Positions 1-8,325 of a DNA stretch of 64,000 nucleotides are shown here, piece after piece. The notes beneath the pieces are model-generated. The model saw nothing but the letters and a program-made list of their open reading frames with translations, did no database searches and was not told the origin of the DNA. Made by a program: the position numbers and the translations under genes. The stretch lies in assembly GCF_900105325.1 (NCBI RefSeq), contig NZ_FNSU01000003.1:4229501-4293500 (forward strand). The letters run 5' to 3'. The first letter of the stretch is position 1; each line of letters begins with the position of its first letter. Origin of the DNA: Pseudomonas marginalis. GTDB taxonomy: Bacteria > Pseudomonadota > Gammaproteobacteria > Pseudomonadales > Pseudomonadaceae.

Positions 1-105
1 GAACATTTTCTTTTCGAGCTTGTCCGGGGTAGTACGCTTGTTCTTGTCGGTAGTGTAGAAGTGACCAGTACCGGCGCTAGAGATCATTCGAATCAATTCA
101 CGCAT
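1..105 (-). CDS. rpmG: 50S ribosomal protein L33 (partial, 3' end outside window)
   Basis: The first 35 codons of L33 are read on the minus strand from an ATG at 105, beginning MRELIRMISSAGTGHFY, which is the near-invariant L33 N-terminus. The rest of the protein (about 51 residues in the family) lies beyond base 1. L33 is a small protein of the large ribosomal subunit near the E site. It follows rpmB by 11 bases, the usual rpmB-rpmG pair, and an AGGAGCT-like ribosome-binding site lies just upstream of the start. Too short for automatic ORF calling, but the match is clear. Confidence 0.95.
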   Translation of the reverse strand, partial: MRELIRMISSAGTGHFYTTDKNKRTTPDKLEKKMF

Positions 106-116
106 GATAGAGCTCC

Positions 117-350
117 TTAGATCTTGCCAGCGGCGCGGATTTCGGCCAGCACGACAGTGATGCCACGCTTGTCGATAATACGCATGCCTTTGGCAGATAC
201 ACGCAGGCGAACAAAACGTTTCTCTTCTTCAACCCAGAAGCGGTGATGCTGCAGGTTCGGCAGGAAACGACGACGGGTTTTGTTATTTGCGTGGGAAATG
301 TTATTCCCAGTCACCGGACCCTTACCGGTAACTTGACAGACTCTCGACAT
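117..350 (-). CDS. rpmB: 50S ribosomal protein L28
   Basis: A 77-residue basic protein beginning MSRVCQVTGKGPVTGNN and containing the L28 signature region with NNKTRRRFLPNLQ. Length and ends match bacterial L28, which helps assemble the 50S subunit. It is the first gene of the rpmB-rpmG operon, transcribed leftward, and rpmG starts 11 bases after its stop. A good sigma-70-like promoter is visible about 150 bases upstream. Nothing unusual in sequence or codon use. Confidence 0.97.
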   Translation of the reverse strand: MSRVCQVTGKGPVTGNNISHANNKTRRRFLPNLQHHRFWVEEEKRFVRLRVSAKGMRIIDKRGITVVLAEIRAAGKI

Positions 351-808
351 GCCTCAGCCCTCTAAAACCACATGCCCAACCCGGCATGGGTTGGCCGCTT
401 AATCTCTCAGTCATTTGGCGCCAGGCGCCGCGTTTCTTTAGGGTCTTACCGGCTACACCTACAAGCGAAGGAACCGGGCCCCTAGAAAAGAGCGCTGCTT
501 TATACCAGAAAGACCCATGTGCAACAACAGCCCGTGTATTTTTACCGGCGTAAATCTCGGCGACAGACGCCCGAACCGTTGCCAGGAGGGGCCGCTGTAA
601 CAACCGACCGCTCGTCGCACAGAATGATTTACAGCGCTCGCGCGCGCAGCAAAGCGCACAGCGAAACGCGCTGGGGTGCCATCAAAACAGTATTTGAAGC
701 AAAAGCACAGGCAAAAATGGGCTAGTCATTTATCAACCAGACCACTACGGTAGGGCTTTTCCAGACTGCACTCGCAGATGGGCCTTCGATCTGCAAAGGA
801 AACCGAAC
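351..808. other. Intergenic region between rpmB and the ABC substrate-binding protein gene
   Basis: A 458-base gap between divergent genes. It holds the minus-strand promoter listed separately and, nearer rpmB at about 378-393, a short inverted repeat (CCAACC...GGTTGG) that would form a hairpin in the rpmB leader. A plus-strand open frame at 519-725 lacks a family match or a convincing ribosome-binding site and is not called. An AAAGGA ribosome-binding site stands just before the gene at 809. I see no RNA gene or mobile element here. Confidence 0.5.
499..527 (-). promoter_or_regulatory. Predicted sigma-70 promoter for rpmB-rpmG
   Basis: On the minus strand a TTGTTG -35 box (522-527) is followed by a 17-base spacer and a TATAAA -10 box (499-504) preceded by TGG, an extended -10 element. 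It points at rpmB, whose start codon is about 150 bases downstream. This is seen by eye only and no transcription start is known to me. Confidence 0.5.
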
Positions 809-2401
809 ATGCGCCTCGCTGCCCTACCGCTATTGCTAGCCCCTCTATTTATCGCGCCGCTGGCCTCTGCCGCCAGCAACTTGAGCGTCTGCACCGAGGC
901 CAGCCCCGAAGGGTTCGATGTGGTGCAATACAACTCGCTGACCACCACCAACGCCTCGGCCGATGTGCTGATGAATCGCCTGGTGGACTACGACGCGGCC
1001 AGCGGCAAACTGGTGCCCAGCCTGGCGGACAGCTGGGACGTCTCGCCGGATGGCCTGACCTATACCTTCAAGCTGCACCCGGACGTGAAATTCCATCGCA
1101 CCGAGTATTTCACCCCAAGCCGCACCCTGACCGCCGAAGACGTGCGCTTCAGCTTCGAACGCATGCTCGACCCGGCCAACCCGTGGCACAAGATCGCCCA
1201 GAGCGGCTTCCCCCACGCCCAGTCCCTGCAATTGCCAACGCTGGTCAAGAAGATCGATGCCCTCGACCCGCTGACCGTGCGCTTTACCCTCGATCACGCC
1301 GACTCCACCTTCCTCGCGGCCCTGAGCATGGGCTTTGCCTCGATCTACCCGGCGGAATACGCCGACAAACTGCTCAAGGCCGGCACGCCGGAGAAGCTCA
1401 ACAGCCAGCCGATCGGCACCGGGCCGTTCATCTTCAGCCGTTTCCAGAAAGATGCCGTGGTGCGCTACAAGGCCAACCCGGACTATTTTGCCGGCAAACC
1501 GGCTGTGGATAACTTGATCTTCGCCATTACCCCGGACGCCAACGTGCGCCTGCAGAAACTGCATCGCAACGAATGCCAGATCGCCCTGTCGCCCAAGCCC
1601 CTGGATGTGGGCGAGGCCGAAAAGGACCCCGCACTCAAGGTAGAAAAAACCGCAGCATTCATGACCGCATTCGTGGCCATCAACAGCCAGCACCCACCGT
1701 TGGACAAGCCCGAGGTGCGCCAGGCCATTAACCTGGCCTTCGACAAGGGCAGCTACCTCAAGGCGGTGTTTGAAGGCACCGCCGAAGCCGCCAACGGCCC
1801 GTACCCGCCCAATACCTGGAGCTACGCCAAAGACTTGCCGGGTTATCCACAGGACCTCGCCAAGGCCAAGGCCTTGCTGGACCGTGCCGGCCTCAAGGAC
1901 GGCTTCAAGACCACCCTCTGGACGCGCCCCACCGGCAGCCTGCTGAACCCTAACCCGAACCTCGGCGCGCAACTGCTGCAGGCGGACCTGGCCAAGGTGG
2001 GCATCCAGGCCGAGATCCGCGTGATCGAATGGGGCGAGCTGATTCGCCGCGCCAAAGCGGGTGAACACGACCTGCTGTTCATGGGCTGGGCCGGCGACAA
2101 CGGCGACCCGGATAACTTCCTGACCCCACAGTTTTCCTGCGCGGCGGTTAAATCCGGCACCAACTTCGCCCGCTACTGTGACCCGACGCTGGACAAGCTG
2201 ATCAGCGCCGGCAAGACCACCAGCGAACAAGGTGTACGCAGCAAGCTGTACCAGCAGGCCCAGGCGCAGATCCAGCAACAGGCGCTGTGGTTGCCGCTGG
2301 CGCACCCGACGGCGTTCGCCCTGGCGCGCAAGAGCGTCGAGGGCTACCAGGTGAGCCCATTCGGGCGCCAGGATTTCTCGAAGGTCAGCGTCAAGCCCTA
2401 A
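809..2401 (+). CDS. Periplasmic ABC transporter substrate-binding protein, dipeptide/oligopeptide type
   Basis: A 530-residue protein with a signal peptide (residues 1-21, cleavage after PLASA) and the fold of family 5 extracellular solute-binding proteins (SBP_bac_5), about residues 45-450. It resembles DppA: SLADSWDVSPDGLTYTFKLH near residue 70 and TAEDVRFSFERMLDP near 110 are standard family blocks. It would deliver peptides, or related solutes such as haem or nickel complexes, to an inner-membrane ABC permease. No permease or ATPase genes adjoin it, so it is an orphan binding protein and its substrate cannot be read from context. An AAAGGA ribosome-binding site supports the start. Confidence 0.88.
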   Translation: MRLAALPLLLAPLFIAPLASAASNLSVCTEASPEGFDVVQYNSLTTTNASADVLMNRLVDYDAASGKLVPSLADSWDVSPDGLTYTFKLHPDVKFHRTEYFTPSRTLTAEDVRFSFERMLDPANPWHKIAQSGFPHAQSLQLPTLVKKIDALDPLTVRFTLDHADSTFLAALSMGFASIYPAEYADKLLKAGTPEKLNSQPIGTGPFIFSRFQKDAVVRYKANPDYFAGKPAVDNLIFAITPDANVRLQKLHRNECQIALSPKPLDVGEAEKDPALKVEKTAAFMTAFVAINSQHPPLDKPEVRQAINLAFDKGSYLKAVFEGTAEAANGPYPPNTWSYAKDLPGYPQDLAKAKALLDRAGLKDGFKTTLWTRPTGSLLNPNPNLGAQLLQADLAKVGIQAEIRVIEWGELIRRAKAGEHDLLFMGWAGDNGDPDNFLTPQFSCAAVKSGTNFARYCDPTLDKLISAGKTTSEQGVRSKLYQQAQAQIQQQALWLPLAHPTAFALARKSVEGYQVSPFGRQDFSKVSVKP

Positions 2402-2450
2402 GCTGCAAGCTGCAAGCTGCAAGCTGCAAGCCCGTTTGAGGCTTGCAGCT
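2402..2450. repeat. Tandem GCTGCAA heptamers with an inverted copy (terminator-like)
   Basis: Immediately after the stop codon the heptamer GCTGCAA is repeated four times (2402-2429). After a short loop comes GCTTGCAGCT (2441-2450), the reverse complement of the repeat unit. The RNA can form a hairpin in several registers. The element lies between convergent genes and could end transcription in either direction. A related GCTGCAAGCTT hairpin occurs at about 23664-23700. Confidence 0.7.
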
Positions 2451-2458
2451 GTTCCGTC

Positions 2459-3133
2459 CTACATCCACCCATATTCCGCCATCGACAACGGATCACCGTC
2501 CCCCACGATGATGTGATCCAGTACCCGCACATCCACCACTTCCAGGGCCTTTTGCAGCAGCTTGGTCAATTTTCGATCAGCCGCGCTGGGCTCCACGCTC
2601 CCGGAAGGATGGTTGTGACACAGAATCAACGCCGCCGCGTTATAGGCCAGGGCGCGCTTGACCACTTGCCGCGGGTAGACCACGGCAGCGTCGATGGTCC
2701 CCTCGGACAACACTTCGAACCCCAGCACCCGATGCTTTGAATCGAGAAACAGGCAGCCGAAAACTTCATGGGGCTCATGGCGCAACAGCGACTTGAGGTA
2801 ATTGCGCACGGCCACCGGGCTTTCCAGCACCGAATCGCTGCGCAGGCGTTCGGCCATATGGCGCCGGGACATTTCCAGTACCGCCTGCAACTGCGCAAAC
2901 TTCGCCGGCCCCAAGCCCAATTGCTGGCTGAACACCGCCTGGCTGGCTTCCAGCAGCGGGCGCAAACCGCCAAATTGCGCCAGCAGATGGCGCGCCAGGT
3001 CCACCGCGCTCCTGCCGGTTACCCCGGTGCGCAGGAAGATCGCCAGCAATTCAGCATCGGACAGACTCGCAGCACCCCACTCCAAAAGCTTCTCTCGCGG
3101 CCGCTCTGCCGCCGGCCAATCACGAATACTCAT
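2459..3133 (-). CDS. radC: RadC family JAB-domain protein
   Basis: A 224-residue protein with an N-terminal helix-hairpin-helix-like part (about 1-95) and a C-terminal RadC JAB/MPN domain (about 100-224). The metal-binding JAMM pattern is complete: HNHPSG at residues 173-178 followed by D186. RadC was once linked to DNA repair, but its biochemical role is unsettled. It is divergent from coaBC with 143 bases between starts, the arrangement common in gammaproteobacteria. Start chosen at MSIRDWP, the usual family N-terminus. Confidence 0.95.
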   Translation of the reverse strand: MSIRDWPAAERPREKLLEWGAASLSDAELLAIFLRTGVTGRSAVDLARHLLAQFGGLRPLLEASQAVFSQQLGLGPAKFAQLQAVLEMSRRHMAERLRSDSVLESPVAVRNYLKSLLRHEPHEVFGCLFLDSKHRVLGFEVLSEGTIDAAVVYPRQVVKRALAYNAAALILCHNHPSGSVEPSAADRKLTKLLQKALEVVDVRVLDHIIVGDGDPLSMAEYGWM

Positions 3134-3276
3134 TCCACCTCCCTGTGCATGTGCGCCGCTGTTGCGGGGCGGGCGCTGTGTTATCGTAGGCCCTCTTTTT
3201 TGCGTGCGATTTCACCTGGGGAGGGGGCATCGCAGGCGTCACTGAACTGGCTTCACTGAACTGGAAAGGCAAACCA

Positions 3277-4485
3277 ATGCAGCGTCTGTATCGGAAACGC
3301 ATCGTTCTCGGCGTCGGCGGCGGCATTGCCGCCTACAAGAGCGCAGAGCTGGTCCGCAGGCTTCTCGACCAGGGCGCTGAAGTGCGCGTGGTCATGACCC
3401 GCGGCGGCAGTGAGTTCATTACTCCGCTGACCATGCAGGCCTTGTCCGGACACCCGGTTCACCTGGACCTGCTGGACCCGGCAGCCGAAGCCGCCATGGG
3501 TCATATCGAACTTGCCAAGTGGGCCGACCTGGTACTGATCGCCCCAGCCACCGCCGACCTGATTGCGCGCCTGGCGCAAGGCATTGCCGATGACCTGCTG
3601 ACCACCCTGGTACTGGCCACCGACGCCACCGTCGCCATCGCCCCGGCCATGAATCAGGCCATGTGGCGCGACCCGGCGACCCAGGCCAACACCCAGCTCC
3701 TGCAAAGTCGTGGCCTCAAGGTGTTCGGCCCGGCCTCCGGCAGCCAGGCCTGCGGCGATGTCGGCATGGGCCGCATGCTCGAAGCCACCGACCTGGCATT
3801 GTGCGCCGCCGAATGCTTCCAGCACCTGGCCCTGACCGGCCGGCACGTGCTGATTACGGCCGGCCCGACCCAGGAAAACATCGACCCGGTACGCTACATC
3901 ACCAACCATAGCTCAGGAAAAATGGGCTTTGCCTTGGCGGAAGCCGCGGTCGAGGCAGGCGCACGCGTTACCCTGATCACCGGTCCGGTGCACTTGCCGA
4001 CCCCCGATCGCGTCACGCGAATCGACGTAGTCAGCGCCCGGGACATGTTGGCCGCCTGTGAGGCCGCCATTCCCTGTGACCTGTTTATCGCTTCGGCAGC
4101 GGTTGCAGACTACCGCCCTGAAGTCGTCGCCCCGCAAAAGCTCAAGAAAGACCCTACGAGCGGTGACGGGCTGCTCCTGCAAATGGTGCGCAACCCGGAC
4201 ATCCTGGCCACAATCGCCACGCGTCCGGACCGCCCGTTCAGTGTCGGCTTTGCCGCCGAGACCGAGCACCTGCTGGACTACGCCGCACGCAAACTGAAAG
4301 ACAAAAACCTCGACCTGATCGTTGCCAATGATGTCGCCAACCCGAGCATCGGCTTCAACAGCGAGGAAAACGCCTGCAGCGTGATCGACCGCGAGCTGCA
4401 CGCCACTCTTTTCGCCCAGACCAGCAAAGGCAAGATTGCCCGCCAACTGATCTCTTTTATCGCCCAACGGCTGAACCAGGTTTAA
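3277..4485 (+). CDS. coaBC: Bifunctional phosphopantothenoylcysteine decarboxylase / phosphopantothenate-cysteine ligase
   Basis: A 402-residue fusion enzyme of coenzyme A biosynthesis. The CoaC flavoprotein half (about 1-190) shows the active histidine in GHIELAKWAD (H76), the PAMNQAMW block (123-130) and the substrate-loop cysteine in SQACGD (C159). The CoaB half (about 191-402) ligates cysteine to 4'-phosphopantothenate using CTP and carries the conserved NHSSGKMG and KLKKD segments. Length is as in E. coli Dfp. dut starts five bases after its stop, so the two are probably cotranscribed. Confidence 0.97.
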   Translation: MQRLYRKRIVLGVGGGIAAYKSAELVRRLLDQGAEVRVVMTRGGSEFITPLTMQALSGHPVHLDLLDPAAEAAMGHIELAKWADLVLIAPATADLIARLAQGIADDLLTTLVLATDATVAIAPAMNQAMWRDPATQANTQLLQSRGLKVFGPASGSQACGDVGMGRMLEATDLALCAAECFQHLALTGRHVLITAGPTQENIDPVRYITNHSSGKMGFALAEAAVEAGARVTLITGPVHLPTPDRVTRIDVVSARDMLAACEAAIPCDLFIASAAVADYRPEVVAPQKLKKDPTSGDGLLLQMVRNPDILATIATRPDRPFSVGFAAETEHLLDYAARKLKDKNLDLIVANDVANPSIGFNSEENACSVIDRELHATLFAQTSKGKIARQLISFIAQRLNQV

Positions 4486-4490
4486 TTTCC

Positions 4491-4946
4491 ATGCACGCTT
4501 TGCAAGCCAAGATCCTCGACCCCCGCATCGGCACCGAATTCCCGCTGCCGGCCTACGCCACCCCAGGTTCCGCCGGCCTGGACCTGCGCGCCATGCTCAA
4601 GCAAGACACCGTCCTTGAACCGGGCCAGACCGTCCTGATTCCCACCGGCCTGTCGATCTACGTCGGCGACCCGGGCCTGGCCGCGCTGATCCTGCCGCGC
4701 TCCGGCCTGGGCCACAAACACGGTATCGTGCTGGGTAACCTGGTAGGCCTGATCGACTCGGACTACCAAGGCGAGTTGATGGTGTCGTGCTGGAATCGTG
4801 GCCAGACGGCGTTCAACATCGTTGTCGGCGAGCGCATTGCCCAGCTTGTATTGGTGCCGGTGGTGCAGGCGCGCTTCGAACTGGTGCAGGATTTCGACGA
4901 AACCCAACGCGGCGCAGGCGGTTTTGGGCATTCCGGCAGTCACTGA
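4491..4946 (+). CDS. dut: Deoxyuridine 5'-triphosphate nucleotidohydrolase (dUTPase)
   Basis: A 151-residue trimeric dUTPase with all five family motifs in order: LDLRAM, PRSGLGHKHGI, GLIDSDYQGEL, ERIAQLVLVP and the glycine-rich RGAGGFGHSG at the C-terminus. It hydrolyses dUTP to dUMP, keeping uracil out of DNA and supplying the dTMP precursor. It lies five bases after coaBC, as is usual in this group. A GC-rich hairpin follows its stop. Confidence 0.97.
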   Translation: MHALQAKILDPRIGTEFPLPAYATPGSAGLDLRAMLKQDTVLEPGQTVLIPTGLSIYVGDPGLAALILPRSGLGHKHGIVLGNLVGLIDSDYQGELMVSCWNRGQTAFNIVVGERIAQLVLVPVVQARFELVQDFDETQRGAGGFGHSGSH

Positions 4947-4960
4947 CTACGCTGAACCTG

Positions 4961-4980
4961 GCCGGGCGCTTTTGCCCGGC
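4961..4980 (+). terminator. Hairpin after dut
   Basis: GCCGGGC (4961-4967) and its complement GCCCGGC (4974-4980) enclose a six-base loop containing TTTT. There is no downstream T-tract, so termination would be weak or Rho-assisted. Confidence 0.35.
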
Positions 4981-5211
4981 TCGATGCCCCCGCAAGGCTT
5001 TTCAGGATGAAGAATGCGCGGACTTTATCAGCGAGATTTCCCATTTTAAATCAATGCATTACGCAGGAATAAAGACAGGGGCCAAGCTCCGATGGCACTT
5101 TTGCACCACGAACTCTCTGCCGAAAACACCGTCATACCCTTCAGTTTGAGCCTGCCGGTCAGCCACATTAAGGCCAGCCTTGCCCCCCTTGAGATGGAGT
5201 TTCCCCCCGCG

Positions 5212-6609
5212 ATGAGTACCGCAGCCCGAGTAGCCCCGACATTCCCCGACAGCATCTTTCGCGCCTATGACATTCGTGGCGTAGTCCCCAAGACCCTGAC
5301 CGCCGAAACCGCCTACTGGATTGGCCGCGCCATTGGTTCCCAGAGCCTGGCCCAGGACGAGCCGAACGTCTCGGTCGGTCGTGACGGTCGCCTGTCCGGT
5401 CCGGAACTGGTGGAACAACTGATCCAGGGCCTGGCCGACAGCGGCTGCCATGTCAGCGATGTGGGCCTGGTGCCCACTCCCGCGCTGTACTACGCCGCCA
5501 ATGTACTGGCCGGCAAATCCGGGGTAATGCTGACCGGCAGTCATAACCCGTCGGACTACAACGGCTTCAAGATCGTCATCGCCGGCGACACCCTGGCCAA
5601 CGAACAGATCCAGGCCCTGCACACCCGCCTGAAGACCAACGACCTGACCAGCGGCAAAGGCAGCATCACCAAAGTTGACATCCTGCAGCGCTACTCTGAT
5701 GAAATCACCGGCGACGTCAAACTCGCACGCCGCCTCAAAGTGGTGGTGGACTGCGGCAACGGCGCGGCCGGCGTGATCGCCCCGCAGCTGCTCGAAGCCT
5801 TGAACTGCGAAGTGATCCCGCTGTTCTGCGAAGTCGATGGCAACTTCCCCAACCACCACCCGGACCCAGGCAAACCGGAAAACCTGGTGGACCTGATCGC
5901 CAAGGTCAAGGAAACCGGTGCTGACGTCGGCCTGGCCTTTGACGGCGACGGCGACCGTGTAGGCGTAGTGACCGAAACCGGCGAGATCGTATTCCCGGAC
6001 CGCCTGCTGATGCTGTTCGCCCGCGATGTGGTGGCGCGCAACCCGGGTGCCGAGATCATTTTCGACGTGAAGTGCACCCGCCGCCTCACCCCGCTGATCA
6101 AGGAATATGGTGGCCGTCCGCTAATGTGGAAGACCGGTCACTCGTTGATCAAAAAGAAAATGAAGGAAACCGGCGCGCTGTTGGCCGGCGAAATGAGCGG
6201 CCACGTGTTCTTCAAGGAGCGCTGGTTCGGGTTTGACGACGGCATTTACAGCGCCGCCCGTCTGCTGGAGATCCTCAGCAAGGAAAAATCCACCTGCGAT
6301 TCGCTGTTTCAGACCTTCCCGAATGATATTTCTACGCCAGAGATCAATATCCATGTGACCGAGGAGAGCAAATTCAGCATCATTGACGCACTGCACGATG
6401 CGCAATGGGGTGAAGGCGCCCACCTGACCACCATTGATGGTGTGCGAGTCGATTACGCCAAGGGCTGGGGCCTGGTTCGCGCGTCCAACACCACACCGGT
6501 GCTGGTGCTGCGTTTCGAGGCGGATACCGAGGCTGAGTTGCAGCGCATCAAGGACGTGTTCCACGCCCAGTTGAAACGTGTTGCCCCTGATCTCCAATTA
6601 CCGTTCTGA
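5212..6609 (+). CDS. algC: Phosphomannomutase/phosphoglucomutase
   Basis: An alpha-D-phosphohexomutase that interconverts the 1- and 6-phosphates of mannose and glucose, feeding alginate, LPS and rhamnolipid precursors. From the ATG at 5212 the protein has 465 residues, the normal AlgC length. The phosphoserine loop TGSHNP (serine 110), the metal-binding DGDGDR and the late sugar-binding GEMSGHVFF are all present. The reading frame runs on upstream to another ATG at 5092, which would add 40 residues not seen in classical AlgC. I chose the internal start on family length and the MSTA N-terminus, though its ribosome-binding site (GGAG, 12 bases away) is not ideal. argB follows 18 bases later. 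Confidence 0.93.
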   Translation: MSTAARVAPTFPDSIFRAYDIRGVVPKTLTAETAYWIGRAIGSQSLAQDEPNVSVGRDGRLSGPELVEQLIQGLADSGCHVSDVGLVPTPALYYAANVLAGKSGVMLTGSHNPSDYNGFKIVIAGDTLANEQIQALHTRLKTNDLTSGKGSITKVDILQRYSDEITGDVKLARRLKVVVDCGNGAAGVIAPQLLEALNCEVIPLFCEVDGNFPNHHPDPGKPENLVDLIAKVKETGADVGLAFDGDGDRVGVVTETGEIVFPDRLLMLFARDVVARNPGAEIIFDVKCTRRLTPLIKEYGGRPLMWKTGHSLIKKKMKETGALLAGEMSGHVFFKERWFGFDDGIYSAARLLEILSKEKSTCDSLFQTFPNDISTPEINIHVTEESKFSIIDALHDAQWGEGAHLTTIDGVRVDYAKGWGLVRASNTTPVLVLRFEADTEAELQRIKDVFHAQLKRVAPDLQLPF

Positions 6610-6627
6610 TTTTTACCGGAGCCCTGA

Positions 6628-7533
6628 ATGACCCTCGAACGCGAAGCCGCTGCCAACACCGCCAAGGTCCTGTCCGAAGCGTTGCCTTATATTCGACGCT
6701 ACGTCGGCAAGACGCTGGTGATCAAGTACGGCGGCAATGCCATGGAAAGCGACGAGCTGAAAACCGGCTTTGCCCGCGACATCGTGTTGATGAAAGCCGT
6801 GGGAATCAACCCCGTGGTGGTCCACGGCGGCGGCCCGCAGATCGGCGACCTGCTCAAGCGCTTGTCGATCGAGAGTCACTTCATCGATGGCATGCGCGTC
6901 ACTGACGCGCAGACCATGGACGTGGTGGAGATGGTCCTCGGCGGCCAGGTGAACAAAGACATCGTCAACCTGATCAACCGTCATGGCGGCAGCGCCATTG
7001 GCCTGACCGGCAAGGACGCCGAGCTGATCCGCGCGAAAAAACTGACCGTTACCCGTCAGACGCCGGAAATGACCCAGCCGGAAATCATCGATATCGGCCA
7101 GGTAGGCGAAGTGATCGGCATCAACACCGACCTGCTGAACCTGCTGGTCAAGGGCGACTTCATCCCGGTGATCGCGCCGATCGGCGTGGGTGCCAACGGT
7201 GAGTCCTACAACATCAACGCCGACCTGGTGGCGGGCAAGGTGGCCGAAGCATTGAAGGCTGAAAAGCTGATGCTGCTGACCAACATTGCCGGCCTGATGG
7301 ACAAGGAAGGCAAGGTGCTGACCGGTTTGACCACTCAACAAGTGGACGAACTGATCGCCGACGGCACCATCTACGGCGGCATGCTGCCGAAGATCCGTTG
7401 CGCGCTGGAAGCGGTGCAAGGCGGCGTCGGCAGCTCGCTGATCCTGGATGGCCGTGTACCGAATGCAATCCTGCTGGAAATCTTCACCGATACGGGTGTG
7501 GGCACGCTGATCAGTAATCGCAAGCGCCCTTAA
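6628..7533 (+). CDS. argB: Acetylglutamate kinase
   Basis: A 301-residue amino-acid kinase that phosphorylates N-acetyl-L-glutamate, the second step of arginine synthesis. It shows the phosphate-binding KYGGNAM and VVHGGGPQI loops in the first third and the C-terminal GGMLPKIRCALEAV block typical of ArgB. The roughly 300-residue length with an N-terminal helix (residues 1-25) fits the arginine-inhibitable hexameric form, an inference from the family. It directly follows algC, as in other pseudomonads, and ends at a strong terminator. Confidence 0.97.
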   Translation: MTLEREAAANTAKVLSEALPYIRRYVGKTLVIKYGGNAMESDELKTGFARDIVLMKAVGINPVVVHGGGPQIGDLLKRLSIESHFIDGMRVTDAQTMDVVEMVLGGQVNKDIVNLINRHGGSAIGLTGKDAELIRAKKLTVTRQTPEMTQPEIIDIGQVGEVIGINTDLLNLLVKGDFIPVIAPIGVGANGESYNINADLVAGKVAEALKAEKLMLLTNIAGLMDKEGKVLTGLTTQQVDELIADGTIYGGMLPKIRCALEAVQGGVGSSLILDGRVPNAILLEIFTDTGVGTLISNRKRP

Positions 7534-7545
7534 AACGCTGAAAAC

Positions 7546-7583
7546 AAAAAGCCCCGCTCAACCTGGTTGAGCGGGGCTTTTTT
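7546..7583. terminator. Bidirectional Rho-independent terminator between argB and pyrE
   Basis: A perfect GC-rich inverted repeat (GCCCCGCTCAACC at 7551-7563 against GGTTGAGCGGGGC at 7565-7577) is flanked by AAAAA on the left and TTTTTT on the right. It can therefore terminate both argB (plus) and pyrE (minus), which converge here. Confidence 0.9.
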
Positions 7584-7595
7584 ATGGTTCGGCGA

Positions 7596-8243
7596 TTACT
7601 GAACGCCGAACTGCTCGCGATACGCCTTAACTGCCGGCAAGTGCTGCTTGAGCTGCGGGTCGTCTTCCAGGAACTGCAGCACCTGGTTCAACGACACGAT
7701 GCTGACCACTGGAATACCGAAATCACGCTCCACTTCCTGGATCGCCGACAACTCACCGTTGCCACGCTCCTGACGGTTCAGCGCGATCAGCACACCGGCG
7801 GCCTTGGCGCCGTCCTGGGACGCGATGATCTGCATCACTTCACGGATAGCCGTACCGGCCGTGATCACGTCATCGATGATCAATACATCGCCGGTAAGCG
7901 GCGCGCCCACCAGGCTGCCGCCTTCGCCATGGGCCTTGGCTTCCTTGCGGTTGAAGCACCATGGCAGATCGCGCCCATGATGTTCCGCCAGGGCCACGGC
8001 TGTTGCAGCGGCCAGGGGGATGCCCTTGTAGGCCGGGCCAAACAGCACGTCGAAGGAAATATCGCTTTCAACGATGGCTGCCGCGTAGAAGCGCCCCAAC
8101 TGAGCCAGGGCCGAACCCGAGTTGAACAAGCCTGCATTGAAGAAATACGGGCTGGTGCGCCCGGACTTGAGGGTGAACTCACCGAAGCGCAAAACCCCGC
8201 GATCGATGGCAAAACGAATGAAATCGCGTTGATACGCCTGCAT
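7596..8243 (-). CDS. pyrE: Orotate phosphoribosyltransferase
   Basis: A 215-residue type I phosphoribosyltransferase making orotidine 5'-phosphate from orotate and PRPP in pyrimidine synthesis. The PRPP-binding motif VLIIDDVITAGTA and the orotate-site region SGRTSPYFFNAG are intact. The frame extends seven codons upstream, but the start MQAYQRDFIRFA at 8243 is the conserved N-terminus and has a GAGG ribosome-binding site nine bases ahead. It is divergent from crc with an 82-base gap. Confidence 0.96.
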   Translation of the reverse strand: MQAYQRDFIRFAIDRGVLRFGEFTLKSGRTSPYFFNAGLFNSGSALAQLGRFYAAAIVESDISFDVLFGPAYKGIPLAAATAVALAEHHGRDLPWCFNRKEAKAHGEGGSLVGAPLTGDVLIIDDVITAGTAIREVMQIIASQDGAKAAGVLIALNRQERGNGELSAIQEVERDFGIPVVSIVSLNQVLQFLEDDPQLKQHLPAVKAYREQFGVQ

Positions 8244-8287
8244 GAAAAAAGCCTCAGATACCACGGATTTAGCTAATTAGGTAGACG

Positions 8288-8304
8288 GCGTGTATCATAC
8301 ACGC
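8288..8304. promoter_or_regulatory. 17-bp perfect palindrome in the pyrE/crc divergent promoter region
   Basis: GCGTGTA-TCA-TACACGC is a perfect 7+3+7 inverted repeat in the gap between pyrE and crc. Its centre includes TATCAT, which could serve as a crc -10 box. Shape and position suit an operator for a dimeric regulator, but I recognise no named binding motif. Confidence 0.35.
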
Positions 8305-8325
8305 ACGCGATTTTTGGGGCCATTT

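Noticed and set aside
519..725. 68-codon plus-strand frame in the rpmB upstream gap
   Set aside because: No ribosome-binding site or homologue recognised, and it overlaps the rpmB promoter.
845..2422. 525-codon minus-strand frame opposite the substrate-binding protein
   Set aside because: Shadow; the plus-strand product has a signal peptide and family blocks.
2402..2450. Heptamer array as a CRISPR-like array
   Set aside because: Units are seven bases with no spacers; no cas genes in the window.
4947..5211. AlgR-binding site upstream of algC
   Set aside because: I looked for CCGTTCGTC-type sequences as in P. aeruginosa and found none in this gap.
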